From Nocardia coubleae NBRC 108252 (GTDB taxonomy: Bacteria; Actinomycetota; Actinomycetes; Mycobacteriales; Mycobacteriaceae), in NCBI RefSeq assembly GCF_001612805.1, contig NZ_BDBD01000010.1:180091-244090 (forward strand): a stretch of 64,000 nucleotides of DNA, in the 5' to 3' direction. Position 1 is the stretch's first letter. Each line of letters begins with the position of its first letter. The notes beneath the pieces were generated by a model. It did not search any database. It was not told where the DNA came from and saw only the letters and a program-made list of their open reading frames with translations. Position numbers and translations under genes: made by a program. Below, piece by piece: positions 53,844 to 63,220 of this stretch.

Positions 53844-54216
53844 CCTGACCCGGTTCTGCGATCCCGTTGCGGTGGCGAGCGGGCAGGTAGGTGGTGGGTC
53901 GGGGCACCGTGCTGGGGTGGGCCCAGCCGCTCGAGGGCTACCAGGCCATCGTGCGCCACGCCGTCGGGCCCGCGCCCGGCGGAAACGAATCCCCCGCGCC
54001 CGTCCCAGCCGCGGCCGGCGGATGGGGTTGTGCGCGCGGGGAATTCGCCCCCCGCACGCAGATGGCGCGTTCCCGCCGTCGTGTCGCCCGCTGTCCTGGT
54101 GAACAGCCCTCGGCTGGGCCCACCCCAGCCCGGCACCCCTATTTCGCGAAAAGCGTGGCAGTTCCAGCGCGCCCGGGTGCCGAACCATCTCACCGTCCAC
54201 AGTCAGGAGAACAGCT
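53844..54216. other. Structured non-coding region between ssb and the zinc-ribbon gene
   Basis: No convincing gene. The 373 bases contain the 19-bp inverted repeat described separately (53911-53929 and 54111-54129) and, between its arms, several GC-rich short palindromes such as GCGGGGAATTCGCC. Candidate functions are an origin of replication or transfer, or a long-range terminator/attenuator. Confidence 0.55.
53911..54129. repeat. Long-distance 19-bp inverted repeat
   Basis: GCTGGGGTGGGCCCAGCCG (53911-53929) is the exact reverse complement of 54111-54129, with 181 bases between. The match continues imperfectly on both sides: GAGGGCT at 53933-53939 against AGCCCT at 54105-54110 inside, and GGGG-CACCG against CCGGCACCCC outside. 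Each arm has an inner palindrome TGGGCCCA. Confidence 0.85.
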
Positions 54217-55830
54217 GTGTCCGTTCACGCACCCACCGTCTCCCCCGCGATCACCCTCACCACCTACAGTGTCGAGCCCGGGTTCGACCGGCACGATCTC
54301 ACTCTGTCTGCCTCCGATATCACCGCCGCCGAGCCACCGTCCGATGAGCCAGCCACCAAATCGGTGGTGGCGGTGCCGGATACGAGGTCGTTCCTGGATG
54401 CGATCGAAGCGATCGAGCTCACCTTCGACACCGATCGCAAAGCCGCGATCGCGATGTTCCGTCCAGCGTTGGACTTGGCGACCGACGCCGACTGGGACGT
54501 CCTGGATTTCATGGTCGAGTGCTTCACCCTCTACCCGCGTGAGTCCGCGCTGCTGCGCCTGCGTGCCCGCTGGTCCGCCGGTGACGAAATCGAACGCGAA
54601 CGGTTGGTGCGGTTGGTCCCCGACACCGACCCCGGCCTGCACTCCCACGACAACCACGCCCTGGCCCAGCTCATCGAAACCCGCGCCAGGACCAATCGCA
54701 CCAGCGTGGCCGAGGAATTCGCGAAGTTTCAGGTCCAGCTCGCCGCTGCCGAGATGCCCCGCCCGTCCATCCGGACCTGGCGCAACCCGCTGCCGCGCCT
54801 GGCCATGCCCGCCTCCCGCCGCATCGATGCCGTCCGCCTCAGCCCCGAGCAGATCCGGGCCCGCGCCCTCGCACGTGGCAAGCGTCGCCCCGCCGAGCGG
54901 GAACCACTCGAGGTCACCGCGTATGTGCGGGAGAGCTTGTTCGTCGACACCGAGGTTGTCGAACAAGCCCGCCTGCGCCAACGCTGGGCCGAGCTGATCG
55001 CGCGCGGAGTCACCCTCACCACCGGTGCGCCCCGGGGTTGGACACCGCGCCGCCCCGGTGAACGGGCACCGCTGCCCGCCGACCTGGCCGAGGCGATGTG
55101 GGATCACCAGTACTGCGTGCACGTCGCCGATCAACGCGACCACGACCGCGCCTTGGCCGGGGAATCGACCAAGTCCCCCGAACACTCCCACGCGTGGGCC
55201 GCCGAACGGACCGGGCTGCGTTCACGCGCCGACCGACGAGAGGGGTTCGTGTTCCAGGGCAACGGTCTCGACGACTTCGCCACCGCGATGACTCCGGTCG
55301 CCGGGTGGCGGTGCGTGTCCTGCTTCGTCGAACGCCCCACCACCGACCAACGCCCCGTCCACGCCCGCGACGGAGTGTTGCGCAGCGACGACGGACTGTG
55401 TGACTACTGCCGGTGCGAGAACCGCGCCGGGCTGCCCGCGTTGCCCGCCGGGTTCACCGTCGCCGATCTCGCTGCCACCTACTGCACCTATTTCGTCGAG
55501 CACTACCGCGACTCCGCCTACGCGCTCATCGCCGAGGTCCGTCGTCGCGCACCGGAATGGTTGATCACCGTGATCGACCGATTCCTGACCGCCCACCCGG
55601 ACCTGCCCGGCACCCCGGCACCGGTCGACGCCGACTCCGACACCGTACCGGCGCCCGCGGTGTCCACGCGCCGCCGCGGACCGATGGTGCCACCCGGACA
55701 ACGGCCCGGCCGGTGCGAGGGCTGCACCCGCTACACCCCTGTGCACGACGACGGGTTCTGCACACAGTGCCGGGTCCACCTCGGCCTGCACATCCCCACC
55801 CCACGCGAGCGTCAACTCGTCGCCGCCTGA
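54217..55830 (+). CDS. Element-encoded protein with two zinc ribbons
   Basis: A 537-residue protein of unknown function. The N-terminal 60 residues are disordered; residues about 60-230 are helical (SFLDAIEAIELTFDTDRKAAIAMF...FTLYPRESALLRLRARW). A first zinc ribbon CVSCFVERP...SDDGLCDYC lies at about 366-402 and a second CEGCTRYTPVHDDGFCTQC near 500-518. The first closely matches a ribbon in the relaxase at 57320-63220, suggesting a shared partner or DNA site. The GTG at 54217 has AGGAGA upstream. A strong hairpin follows the stop. Confidence 0.75.
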   Translation: MSVHAPTVSPAITLTTYSVEPGFDRHDLTLSASDITAAEPPSDEPATKSVVAVPDTRSFLDAIEAIELTFDTDRKAAIAMFRPALDLATDADWDVLDFMVECFTLYPRESALLRLRARWSAGDEIERERLVRLVPDTDPGLHSHDNHALAQLIETRARTNRTSVAEEFAKFQVQLAAAEMPRPSIRTWRNPLPRLAMPASRRIDAVRLSPEQIRARALARGKRRPAEREPLEVTAYVRESLFVDTEVVEQARLRQRWAELIARGVTLTTGAPRGWTPRRPGERAPLPADLAEAMWDHQYCVHVADQRDHDRALAGESTKSPEHSHAWAAERTGLRSRADRREGFVFQGNGLDDFATAMTPVAGWRCVSCFVERPTTDQRPVHARDGVLRSDDGLCDYCRCENRAGLPALPAGFTVADLAATYCTYFVEHYRDSAYALIAEVRRRAPEWLITVIDRFLTAHPDLPGTPAPVDADSDTVPAPAVSTRRRGPMVPPGQRPGRCEGCTRYTPVHDDGFCTQCRVHLGLHIPTPRERQLVAA

Positions 55831-55850
55831 CCCACCCCACCGCACGTCGT

Positions 55851-55887
55851 CGGCTGGGGCACCGCCAGATCCGGGGTGCCCCAGCCG
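55851..55887 (+). terminator. Hairpin terminator after the zinc-ribbon gene
   Basis: CGGCTGGGGCACC (55851-55863) pairs over 13 bp with GGTGCCCCAGCCG (55875-55887) around an 11-base loop. Confidence 0.85.
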
Positions 55888-55915
55888 GTGTGCTTCACCT
55901 CGAGGAGGCTCGCCT

Positions 55916-56290
55916 GTGTTTCATCGCGCCCGTCATGCCCGCGCTCGCCGCGGGTTCCTCCGTCAACGTCGGCGCCGCCTCACACAGGTGATGATCACCG
56001 TCCACCTGGCGGCCGATCCTCGCTCGACGATCTACGGTCATCGCCCCGGTGACCCGTACCTGTTGGCCGATCGGTTCCTGCTCGACCGTCTCGGCGATAC
56101 CGACGACTTCGCGGTCCTCGACCGGGTCTTCGCGGCACTCAACGACCACCCGCACCCCGCCGACGTCGAGCACACGCGCCGCTGGTACCGACACGGCCAC
56201 CGATCCCTGTCGGTCGGCGACATCGTCACCATCGACCACCGCCGCTACGCCTGCACACCCTGGTCATGGGACACGCTCCCCACCGACTGA
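55916..56290 (+). CDS. Small orphan protein with RSLSVGD motif
   Basis: A 124-residue protein. The C-terminal half reads WYRHGHRSLSVGDIVTIDHRRYACTPWSW; HRSLSVGD recurs in a remnant at about 56896-56970 and I recall similar strings in small proteins of actinobacterial mobile DNA. The GTG at 55916 has a strong GAGGAGG seven bases upstream, though it gives an arginine-rich first 25 residues; the ATG at 55991 would start with MITVHLAADPRSTIYG and is the alternative. No domain or function is recognised. Confidence 0.6.
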   Translation: MFHRARHARARRGFLRQRRRRLTQVMITVHLAADPRSTIYGHRPGDPYLLADRFLLDRLGDTDDFAVLDRVFAALNDHPHPADVEHTRRWYRHGHRSLSVGDIVTIDHRRYACTPWSWDTLPTD

Positions 56291-56371
56291 ACGGACGCGC
56301 CCTGCGCCTCGGGCCGCGCCAACCTCGCGCCCGCACCACCGCATCCCCACACGATCCGAAAGCCAACACTC

Positions 56372-56866
56372 ATGGGCCAACACTTCAAACCTGTCTTCCT
56401 CGCCGAGGACTCCGATACCGTCATCGGCCACCTCGATCCAGGGATCTTCTTCAAACTCGCCGAGCACGCCGACCGACGCGATGACTGGTTCGTCTCCGAC
56501 GTCGCACGAATCCTCACGACACCGACGCGCATCGCGTGGGTCGGCGAGTACAGCGATCCCGAACCCGGCACCGAACCGCCTATCAACCTCCATGGCCTCG
56601 CCGAGGACCTGCCCGAGACACCGGTCGCCGATGTCGTGCCCGGGACGTATCTGATCAACCACGACCGCCGCGTCTACCTCCTCGTTGACTCCACGCCCGA
56701 CGAACACGAGGTTCATCCCCTTCCCGCGCTCACTCTTGAAGGCGCCGAGGGCGACATCGAGGACGCCCACGGCCAGATCGGGTCCTGGGCGCGCCAACGC
56801 ATCAGCGTCGCCGACACCGCGCCCCCCGGATACACCGCGATCCAGTTCCGCGCCTGGTTCGACTGA
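56372..56866 (+). CDS. Orphan protein of the element
   Basis: A 164-residue acidic soluble protein beginning MGQHFKPVFLAEDSDTVIGHLDP and ending YTAIQFRAWFD, with no membrane segment, zinc motif or known domain. Codon use is GC-rich in third positions like its neighbours, supporting translation. No clear ribosome-binding site precedes the ATG. It lies between the RSLSVGD protein and a remnant of the same family. Confidence 0.6.
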   Translation: MGQHFKPVFLAEDSDTVIGHLDPGIFFKLAEHADRRDDWFVSDVARILTTPTRIAWVGEYSDPEPGTEPPINLHGLAEDLPETPVADVVPGTYLINHDRRVYLLVDSTPDEHEVHPLPALTLEGAEGDIEDAHGQIGSWARQRISVADTAPPGYTAIQFRAWFD

Positions 56867-56895
56867 CCCACCGCCACCCGCCCGCGGGTGCCGTA

Positions 56896-56970
56896 GCAAG
56901 CATCGCTCGCTGTCGGTTGGCGACGTCGTCGCGATCGGCGGTCGCCGCTACCCCTGCGCGCCCCCGGCTG
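56896..56970 (+). pseudogene. Remnant of an RSLSVGD-family gene
   Basis: In one frame the DNA encodes KHRSLSVGDVVAIGGRRYPC, closely matching HGHRSLSVGDIVTIDHRRYAC of the gene at 55916-56290. There is no start codon context and no matching N-terminal half, so only the C-terminal fragment of a duplicated gene remains. Confidence 0.6.
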
Positions 56971-57319
56971 GGCGCCGATCGCGCCGCCGGGCTGACGCGC
57001 CCGGCGGCGGGGTGGGGATCACTCGCGTTCCACCGGCTGATCCCCGCCCGAAACTCCCGCATCACCCTCCCTCTGCTCACCATCGCTGCACCCAGTCCAT
57101 GCTTCCTCGCTCCGCCTATCGCCATCCCTCCCGCGCCTCTTCCGCGCTCCCCCACACCTCCCCTTCGCTTCTCTCCGCCCATTTAGAAGGCAGACATCTG
57201 GCATCTCGGATAACGATCCAATAACACCCGTCTCGAAAATTGTCCATCGTTGCCCAGAGTTGTCGAATGGAATTAAATGTCGCTTGCGGCAAGCGAATTC
57301 GCTGGTGCCTCATGGAGGC
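56971..57319. other. Non-coding region before the relaxase, candidate oriT
   Basis: Two parts are visible. From about 57040 to 57183 the plus strand is strongly pyrimidine-rich (for example CACCCTCCCTCTGCTCACC). From about 57184 to 57300 the DNA turns AT-rich, unlike the rest of the element, and contains the hairpin CGCTTGC-G-GCAAGCG (57281-57295) and the overlapping 12-bp palindrome AGCGAATTCGCT (57292-57303). TTGTCC, TTGCCC and TTGTCG recur at short intervals just before. MobF nic sites typically lie here, upstream of the relaxase gene. No gene is supported. Confidence 0.5.
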
Positions 57320-60300
57320 ATGGTCGCGACTATTCATCGAGTCGCCGCAGGAAACGGCTACCAATATTATCTGCGTCAAACCGCCGCCAACGACCGAACC
57401 GCTCGCGGGCGGTCCTCCCTGTCGCAGTACTACTCCGATCACGGTGAAGCACCCGGACGCTGGCACGGCACCGGACTGGACGCCCTCGACCTCACAGCCG
57501 GGTCGGAAGTGACCGAGTCCCAGATGAAGTCACTGTTCGGGGAAGGTCTTCACCCGAACGCCGAGCAGATCAAGACCGACGTCTACGCGCAGCAGATCGT
57601 GCTCGGCGCAAGCGACCGCGAAGCCACCCGCGCGGCCGAGAAGGCAACGAAATTGGGCAACAAGTTCGCCGTCTACGAGGTTCGGTCGGAGTATCGGAAG
57701 CATTGCTCTCAGGCCTACCGCGCACATAATTCAGGACGGAATATAGAGCCCACTGCCGCCATTTCCGACGACGAACGCGCACGCATTCGCACACACGTGG
57801 CGACCGAAATGTTCACCGACGAGTACGGTCGCGCACCCCTGAACGCGAGAGAGTTGTCGGGTTGGGTCGCCAAGAACTCCCGCGTCAACCAGGCCGCGCT
57901 AGCCGGTCTCGAGATCACCTTCTCCCCGGTGAAGAGCGTGTCGGTGTTGTGGGCGTTGGCCCCACCGGATATGGCGCGGCGGTTAGAGGCTGCCCACCAG
58001 CGCGCGATCCGTGACGCGTTGGCGTGGCTGGAACGCAACGCCGTGTTCACCCGGCTCGGCCGCAACGGCGTCCGCCACGCCGAAGTCGAAGGCATCGTCG
58101 CGGCGTGCTTCACCCATCGCGACAGCCGCGCAGGCGATCCCGACCTCCACACCCACGTCCTGGTCGCCAACAAAGTCCGCACCCTGGACGGCAAGTGGCG
58201 CACGATCGACTCACGTCTGTTCCATGAAGCGGCCGTCACGGTCTCGGAAATATACGACTCCCGCCTCGAGCACTACCTCGAACTCACCCTCGGCCTGCAG
58301 TTCGAAACCCGCCCCGACCGCGACATCCACCAGGTCCCGATCCGCGAAGTCATCGGCGTCCCGCTGGAACTGATCCATGCCTGGTCGCAACGAGGCACCG
58401 CGATCAACGCACGCTTGGACCGGCTCACCGCCGATTTCCAGGCAACCTTCGGCCGCGAACCCACCCCGGAAGAGGTCTACGGTCTCGCCGATCGAGCGAC
58501 GTTGGACACCCGCCCGGCCAAACACCTTCCGGAATCACACACCCAGCAACGGCAAACCTGGCTAGCCCAAGCCACCACGGTGCTCGGTGGCCGTGAACCC
58601 GTTGAAGCGGTGATGGTGGCCGCGGTGTCGGTGCCACCGATACCGCGGCCGGACCCCGATGCCGCGTTCATCGCCGCGGCCGCCGAACGTGTGCTGGCCG
58701 CTGTATCGGAGCGGCGCTCGACGTGGCGGCCGTTCAACCTGCGCGCCGAAGTCGAACGCCAGCTCCGCGGCCGGATCAGCCCCGCCGACTGGGCCTGGGT
58801 TCCCGACAAAGTCGTCGCCGCAGCACTCTCACCGCGGTCTACGATCGCGCGCGGTGATCCCGACCTCACCGAAGAACCCGGGCTACGCGCCGTGCCGGCA
58901 TGGTTGCGCCACCGAGATGGCACCCCGGTTCACGTTCGTCCGAACTCCCAGATCTACACCACCGAAACCACTCTCGACATCGAAGCCGCGCTCATCGAAC
59001 TGTCGGTCGAGCCCGGCGCCCGCACCCTGGACCCCGACCTGCTGACCAACGCGGTCACCGACTACAACACCGCCCATCCTGATCGGCCGCTCAATGCCGG
59101 CCAGGTCGGTGTGATCTCCTCCTTCGCCACGTCCGCGTTGCGCGTGCATACCGCCAACGCCCCGGCCGGCACCGGCAAGACCACCGCCATGCAAGTCCTC
59201 ACCAGCGCATGGCATTCCAGCGGCGGTACCGTCCTCGGAATGGCCCCCACCGCTGCCGCGGCCGCGGTTCTCGGGGAGTCGATCGGCACCCGCGCCGAAA
59301 CCGTCGACAAGCTCCTCGACGTCATCAACCGCCATACCGTTGGTGCGGATTCACCGACGATCGTGCGGGATCATCCGCCGTCGTTGCCGCAGTGGGTCCT
59401 CGATATCGACAACACGACGCTGGTGATCGTCGACGAGCACGTCAAACTCGGCAACACCAAACGCCTGCAGCTGCTGCAGTTCCTGTCCCGACGCGGGGCC
59501 ACGGTGCGCTGTATCGGAGACGACAAGCAACTGCCCGCGATCGACGCCGGTGGCGCCGACGCCGACATGAACGCCGCCTCCCCCGAACAAACCGTGACGC
59601 TGTCACACGTCGTCCGGTTCGCCTCCACCGGCGAAGCAACCGCCTCGATCGGGCTGCGCGAGGGGGACCCGGCCGCGTTGGCCTGGTATCTGGACAACAA
59701 CCGCATCCATGCCGGGCACACCGGATCGGTCTACGACGACACCTACACAGCATGGGCCACCGACCACAACACCGGTCGCGACACGGTCATGTTGGCACCC
59801 ACCCACGAAGTCGTGACCGCGCTCAACGCACGCGCCCGCGCCGACAGACTCACCCGAACCGACACGAAACCAGAGATCGAAGTGGCCCTCGCGGACGGGC
59901 TTTGCGGCTCTGTCGGTGACACCGTGCGCACCCGACGCAACAACCCCAAGCTGCGTTTCGGCGACACTGGCTGGGTCCGCAACGGCTACTCCTGGACCAT
60001 CACCGCCGTCCACGAGGACGGTTCAGTGACGGTGTCGCACCGACGCGGCGGCACCGACAGCGACAAAACCGTCCGACTTCCGGCCGAGTACGTGCGCGCA
60101 CATGTGCATCTGGGGTACGCCGCGACGATCGATTCCGCGCAGGGAATCACCGCCGACGCCTGCCATGTCGCGTTGTCCGGGCGCGAATCCCGCCAACAGT
60201 TCTACGTCGCGATGACCCGCGGCATCCACGCCAACCACGCCTACGTCGCGACCGCTCTCGACGGCGCCGAAGGCTCGATCTACACCGAACCCGCCGTCTA

Positions 60301-63220
60301 CCCACGCACCGCGGTAGAAGTACTTCAACGCGTCCTGGCTCGCGACGGGGCCCAGAAATCCGCGCACACCGAACTTCGCGATGCCCTCGACCCCGCGTTG
60401 CGCATCGGACGGGCGGTCGATATCTACCTCGACACCCTCGGCCTGACTGCCGAACACGCCCTCGGCAGCGACCGTCTCACCGAACTCGACCACGCCGCCG
60501 ACACCATCCACCCCGACCTGACCGACAGCCCCGCCTACCCGGTCCTGCGTCAACACCTGGCCCTCATCGCACTCACCGGCGCCGACCCCGTCGCCGCTCT
60601 CCGCGCCGCCGCGGACAATCGGGAACTCGACACCGCCGATGACCCTGCTGCGGTGCTGGACTGGCGACTGGACCCGTCCGGTGCCCATTCCGCCGGCACC
60701 GGACCGTTGAGTTGGACGCCTGGCCTGCCCCACGGCGTCACCAATGAGGCTCTGGCCGCGCCTGTTCGGGCCCGCGAGCGGATCGTGTCCGCCCTCGCCG
60801 AACAAATCCGTGACTCCGCGCGACGGTGGACGCCGGGCATCGCACCCGCGTGGGCGCGCCCACTTCTCGGGACGGATCCCGCGTTGTTAGGTGAGCTCGC
60901 GGTGTGGCGGGCAGGACTCGGGGTCCCCGACACCGACACCCGACCCACCGGACCCGACCGCTACACCGGCCTCGAACGCCTGCACCAGAAACGTCTGCAC
61001 CAACGCGTCATCGACGCCTACGGTGACCCCGCGCTGCCACGCAATCGATGGGCCGAGGTCGTCGACGACATCGATGCTCGCATCAGCACCGACACCTTGT
61101 GGCCGGTCGTGGCCGACAAAATCGACCTCGCCGACCGCGCCGGACTCGACATCACCACCCTGCTCACCGACGCCGCCGCACAACGAGCATTGCCCGATGA
61201 GATGCCCGCTGCGGCCTTGTGGGCGCGCCTGGAACTGGAACCCTCCGCCCTCGACACCACCGGCACCGACCCTCTCCACCCCGACTGGTTACCCGACCTC
61301 GAAGCTGTCCTCGGCACCGACACGGCCGAATTGCTGACCACCGAACCGGCCTGGCCTCGGGTCGTCGCCGCCGTCGAACGCGCCACCAAATCCTGGTCCC
61401 CCCGGGATCTGCTCTTCACTGCCTACGAACTTCTCCAAGGCGCGCAGCCCGACGATGCCGCACCGCTGCGTCCCGATCAACTCGCGGCGGCACTGGCCTG
61501 GCGCATCGACGCACTGCACCACCACACCCCGACACCGCCACCGCCTGCCCAACACGCTGAACAGGCAGCGCCTGCACCGAGCACACCGGACGTCGGCAGC
61601 GAGCCCACGGTCACCGTCGCTACAGCCGAGCGGGCCAAGCACGAAGCCGAGGACGCTCCTGTCGCTGCCGCTGTCAGCGAACCTGCCGAGGGCGACCTCA
61701 CCACCGGCATCGACCGCATTGCCGAGTTGTTCGCGAATGGGCAGGTCGCCGACGCTGTCGCTGCGTTCCGAACCTTCAATACCGGACTGTCCGACGATGA
61801 ACAAGCGGTCCTCACCGCTATCTCGGAAACGCTATACCAGTACAGTTTCCCCGTCGCGCGAGCCCGACTCCGCTGGGCTGCACAGCAATTCCCGCAACAC
61901 AAAGCGCTGATCCAGGCGTGCACACCCACGACAGATCCACGCGTCTTCCGCCGTGACACCGAACCCGACCACGACCGACCTCGACCCGTCTACGACCACC
62001 GCGAACGCTTCGACCCCACGGTCACACCGGCTGCTTTTGTCCCGATTCAGGCCGCAGGCAACGACGTGGTCGATACCTATCTCGCCGACCCTGACACGCT
62101 CGACCGCCGCGATCCGACGTCGACGACCACCGCCCGGGCGGCATCGGGTGGGTTTCCGATCGACTACGACCGGGCCGCGATACCCGCCATCGTCGGCCTG
62201 CCGTGTGTCGATTGCAGCATCGAACGTCCTGGCAACGCCAGCTCTCCCGTGCCCCCCAGAATCTCCGACGACGGCCTGTGCCACGACTGCCGCGACAACG
62301 AACGGCCAGGCACCCCCGAACACAACCCGGCAGAACACCTCCCCGCACGCTGCGCCCACATCGCCGAAGCTCACTCCGCGCCCGCGGCTTTGGCGATGCT
62401 GCGCCGCGACTGGCGCACACTCGACCAGTCCGGGCGCGCACTCATCGAGCAATGGCTGACCGACAACCCGCTCACCGAACAACCACTTCCCATCCTGACC
62501 CCGCTGCAACGTCTCTCCGACCGCGCGCTCGCCGAGGCGATCGACGGACTTACCCAGCGGCTCAGCAACATCGCAACAGAGGCCGAAATCTTCACCCCGA
62601 TTCGGCAGCACGACTCCCATGCGGTACCAGACCCGAGCGTGGCCGAACACCGACAAGCCGCCGAGGACGCACAACTGGCCGCCCGCCAGCACGCCCATGA
62701 ACTCGACACCGCTATCCGAGGCCTCCACGCAACCGCAGCCGCACTCGACACCTCGCGGGAGGAACTCGACGCCCTGCCAGTGACGCGCCGCCGCCAGCGC
62801 AAGGCCCTGCAAGAACGCATCAACACCTTGGTCCGCGAACACCGTGGACGCAGCGACGCGCACGAACAGATTCGCAGCGCCGCACGGGCCGCGAACCGTC
62901 ACGCCAACGAGCTGCTTGCCCTTGCCGAACGCACCGCCGCCGAGGACGAAAGCCGCCGTCTCGCGGAACAGACACGCGCAACCAGCAGCACTACGAACGA
63001 ACGCGGACAAGTAGCCGCGGCACTACAAAGTGGGCTGGGTGCCGAACTCGCCGACCACCGTGCAGAACAACAAAGAAGACAAGGGCTTTCACACCGGCAG
63101 CGACGTCTCGAGGAACGTGCCCGTGCCGAACATGTGACCACGGCAGAGGATTTCAGCTCATACGGGTTCACGCACCTAGACGGGAACAAGCCGAGTCCAG
63201 GGCCGGACCTCGGTCGATGA
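57320..63220 (+). CDS. MobF-family conjugative relaxase-helicase (TraA/TrwC-like)
   Basis: A 1966-residue protein that should nick one strand at oriT, stay attached to its 5' end and unwind the DNA for transfer. The N-terminus MVATIHRVAAGNGYQYYLRQ and SLSQYYSDHGEAPGRW supply the tyrosines; the metal-binding histidine triad is in FTHRDSRAGDPDLHTHVLV (about 263-281). A RecD-like helicase follows with Walker A NAPAGTGKTTAM (about 612-623), Walker B LVIVDEHVK and the C-terminal motif IDSAQGITADACHVAL. Residues 1100-1960 form an extra region with a zinc ribbon CVDCSIERP...SDDGLCHDC (about 1627-1655) and a terminal coiled coil. The ATG at 57320 gives the conserved start although GGAGG is only one base upstream. 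Confidence 0.92.
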   Translation: MVATIHRVAAGNGYQYYLRQTAANDRTARGRSSLSQYYSDHGEAPGRWHGTGLDALDLTAGSEVTESQMKSLFGEGLHPNAEQIKTDVYAQQIVLGASDREATRAAEKATKLGNKFAVYEVRSEYRKHCSQAYRAHNSGRNIEPTAAISDDERARIRTHVATEMFTDEYGRAPLNARELSGWVAKNSRVNQAALAGLEITFSPVKSVSVLWALAPPDMARRLEAAHQRAIRDALAWLERNAVFTRLGRNGVRHAEVEGIVAACFTHRDSRAGDPDLHTHVLVANKVRTLDGKWRTIDSRLFHEAAVTVSEIYDSRLEHYLELTLGLQFETRPDRDIHQVPIREVIGVPLELIHAWSQRGTAINARLDRLTADFQATFGREPTPEEVYGLADRATLDTRPAKHLPESHTQQRQTWLAQATTVLGGREPVEAVMVAAVSVPPIPRPDPDAAFIAAAAERVLAAVSERRSTWRPFNLRAEVERQLRGRISPADWAWVPDKVVAAALSPRSTIARGDPDLTEEPGLRAVPAWLRHRDGTPVHVRPNSQIYTTETTLDIEAALIELSVEPGARTLDPDLLTNAVTDYNTAHPDRPLNAGQVGVISSFATSALRVHTANAPAGTGKTTAMQVLTSAWHSSGGTVLGMAPTAAAAAVLGESIGTRAETVDKLLDVINRHTVGADSPTIVRDHPPSLPQWVLDIDNTTLVIVDEHVKLGNTKRLQLLQFLSRRGATVRCIGDDKQLPAIDAGGADADMNAASPEQTVTLSHVVRFASTGEATASIGLREGDPAALAWYLDNNRIHAGHTGSVYDDTYTAWATDHNTGRDTVMLAPTHEVVTALNARARADRLTRTDTKPEIEVALADGLCGSVGDTVRTRRNNPKLRFGDTGWVRNGYSWTITAVHEDGSVTVSHRRGGTDSDKTVRLPAEYVRAHVHLGYAATIDSAQGITADACHVALSGRESRQQFYVAMTRGIHANHAYVATALDGAEGSIYTEPAVYPRTAVEVLQRVLARDGAQKSAHTELRDALDPALRIGRAVDIYLDTLGLTAEHALGSDRLTELDHAADTIHPDLTDSPAYPVLRQHLALIALTGADPVAALRAAADNRELDTADDPAAVLDWRLDPSGAHSAGTGPLSWTPGLPHGVTNEALAAPVRARERIVSALAEQIRDSARRWTPGIAPAWARPLLGTDPALLGELAVWRAGLGVPDTDTRPTGPDRYTGLERLHQKRLHQRVIDAYGDPALPRNRWAEVVDDIDARISTDTLWPVVADKIDLADRAGLDITTLLTDAAAQRALPDEMPAAALWARLELEPSALDTTGTDPLHPDWLPDLEAVLGTDTAELLTTEPAWPRVVAAVERATKSWSPRDLLFTAYELLQGAQPDDAAPLRPDQLAAALAWRIDALHHHTPTPPPPAQHAEQAAPAPSTPDVGSEPTVTVATAERAKHEAEDAPVAAAVSEPAEGDLTTGIDRIAELFANGQVADAVAAFRTFNTGLSDDEQAVLTAISETLYQYSFPVARARLRWAAQQFPQHKALIQACTPTTDPRVFRRDTEPDHDRPRPVYDHRERFDPTVTPAAFVPIQAAGNDVVDTYLADPDTLDRRDPTSTTTARAASGGFPIDYDRAAIPAIVGLPCVDCSIERPGNASSPVPPRISDDGLCHDCRDNERPGTPEHNPAEHLPARCAHIAEAHSAPAALAMLRRDWRTLDQSGRALIEQWLTDNPLTEQPLPILTPLQRLSDRALAEAIDGLTQRLSNIATEAEIFTPIRQHDSHAVPDPSVAEHRQAAEDAQLAARQHAHELDTAIRGLHATAAALDTSREELDALPVTRRRQRKALQERINTLVREHRGRSDAHEQIRSAARAANRHANELLALAERTAAEDESRRLAEQTRATSSTTNERGQVAAALQSGLGAELADHRAEQQRRQGLSHRQRRLEERARAEHVTTAEDFSSYGFTHLDGNKPSPGPDLGR

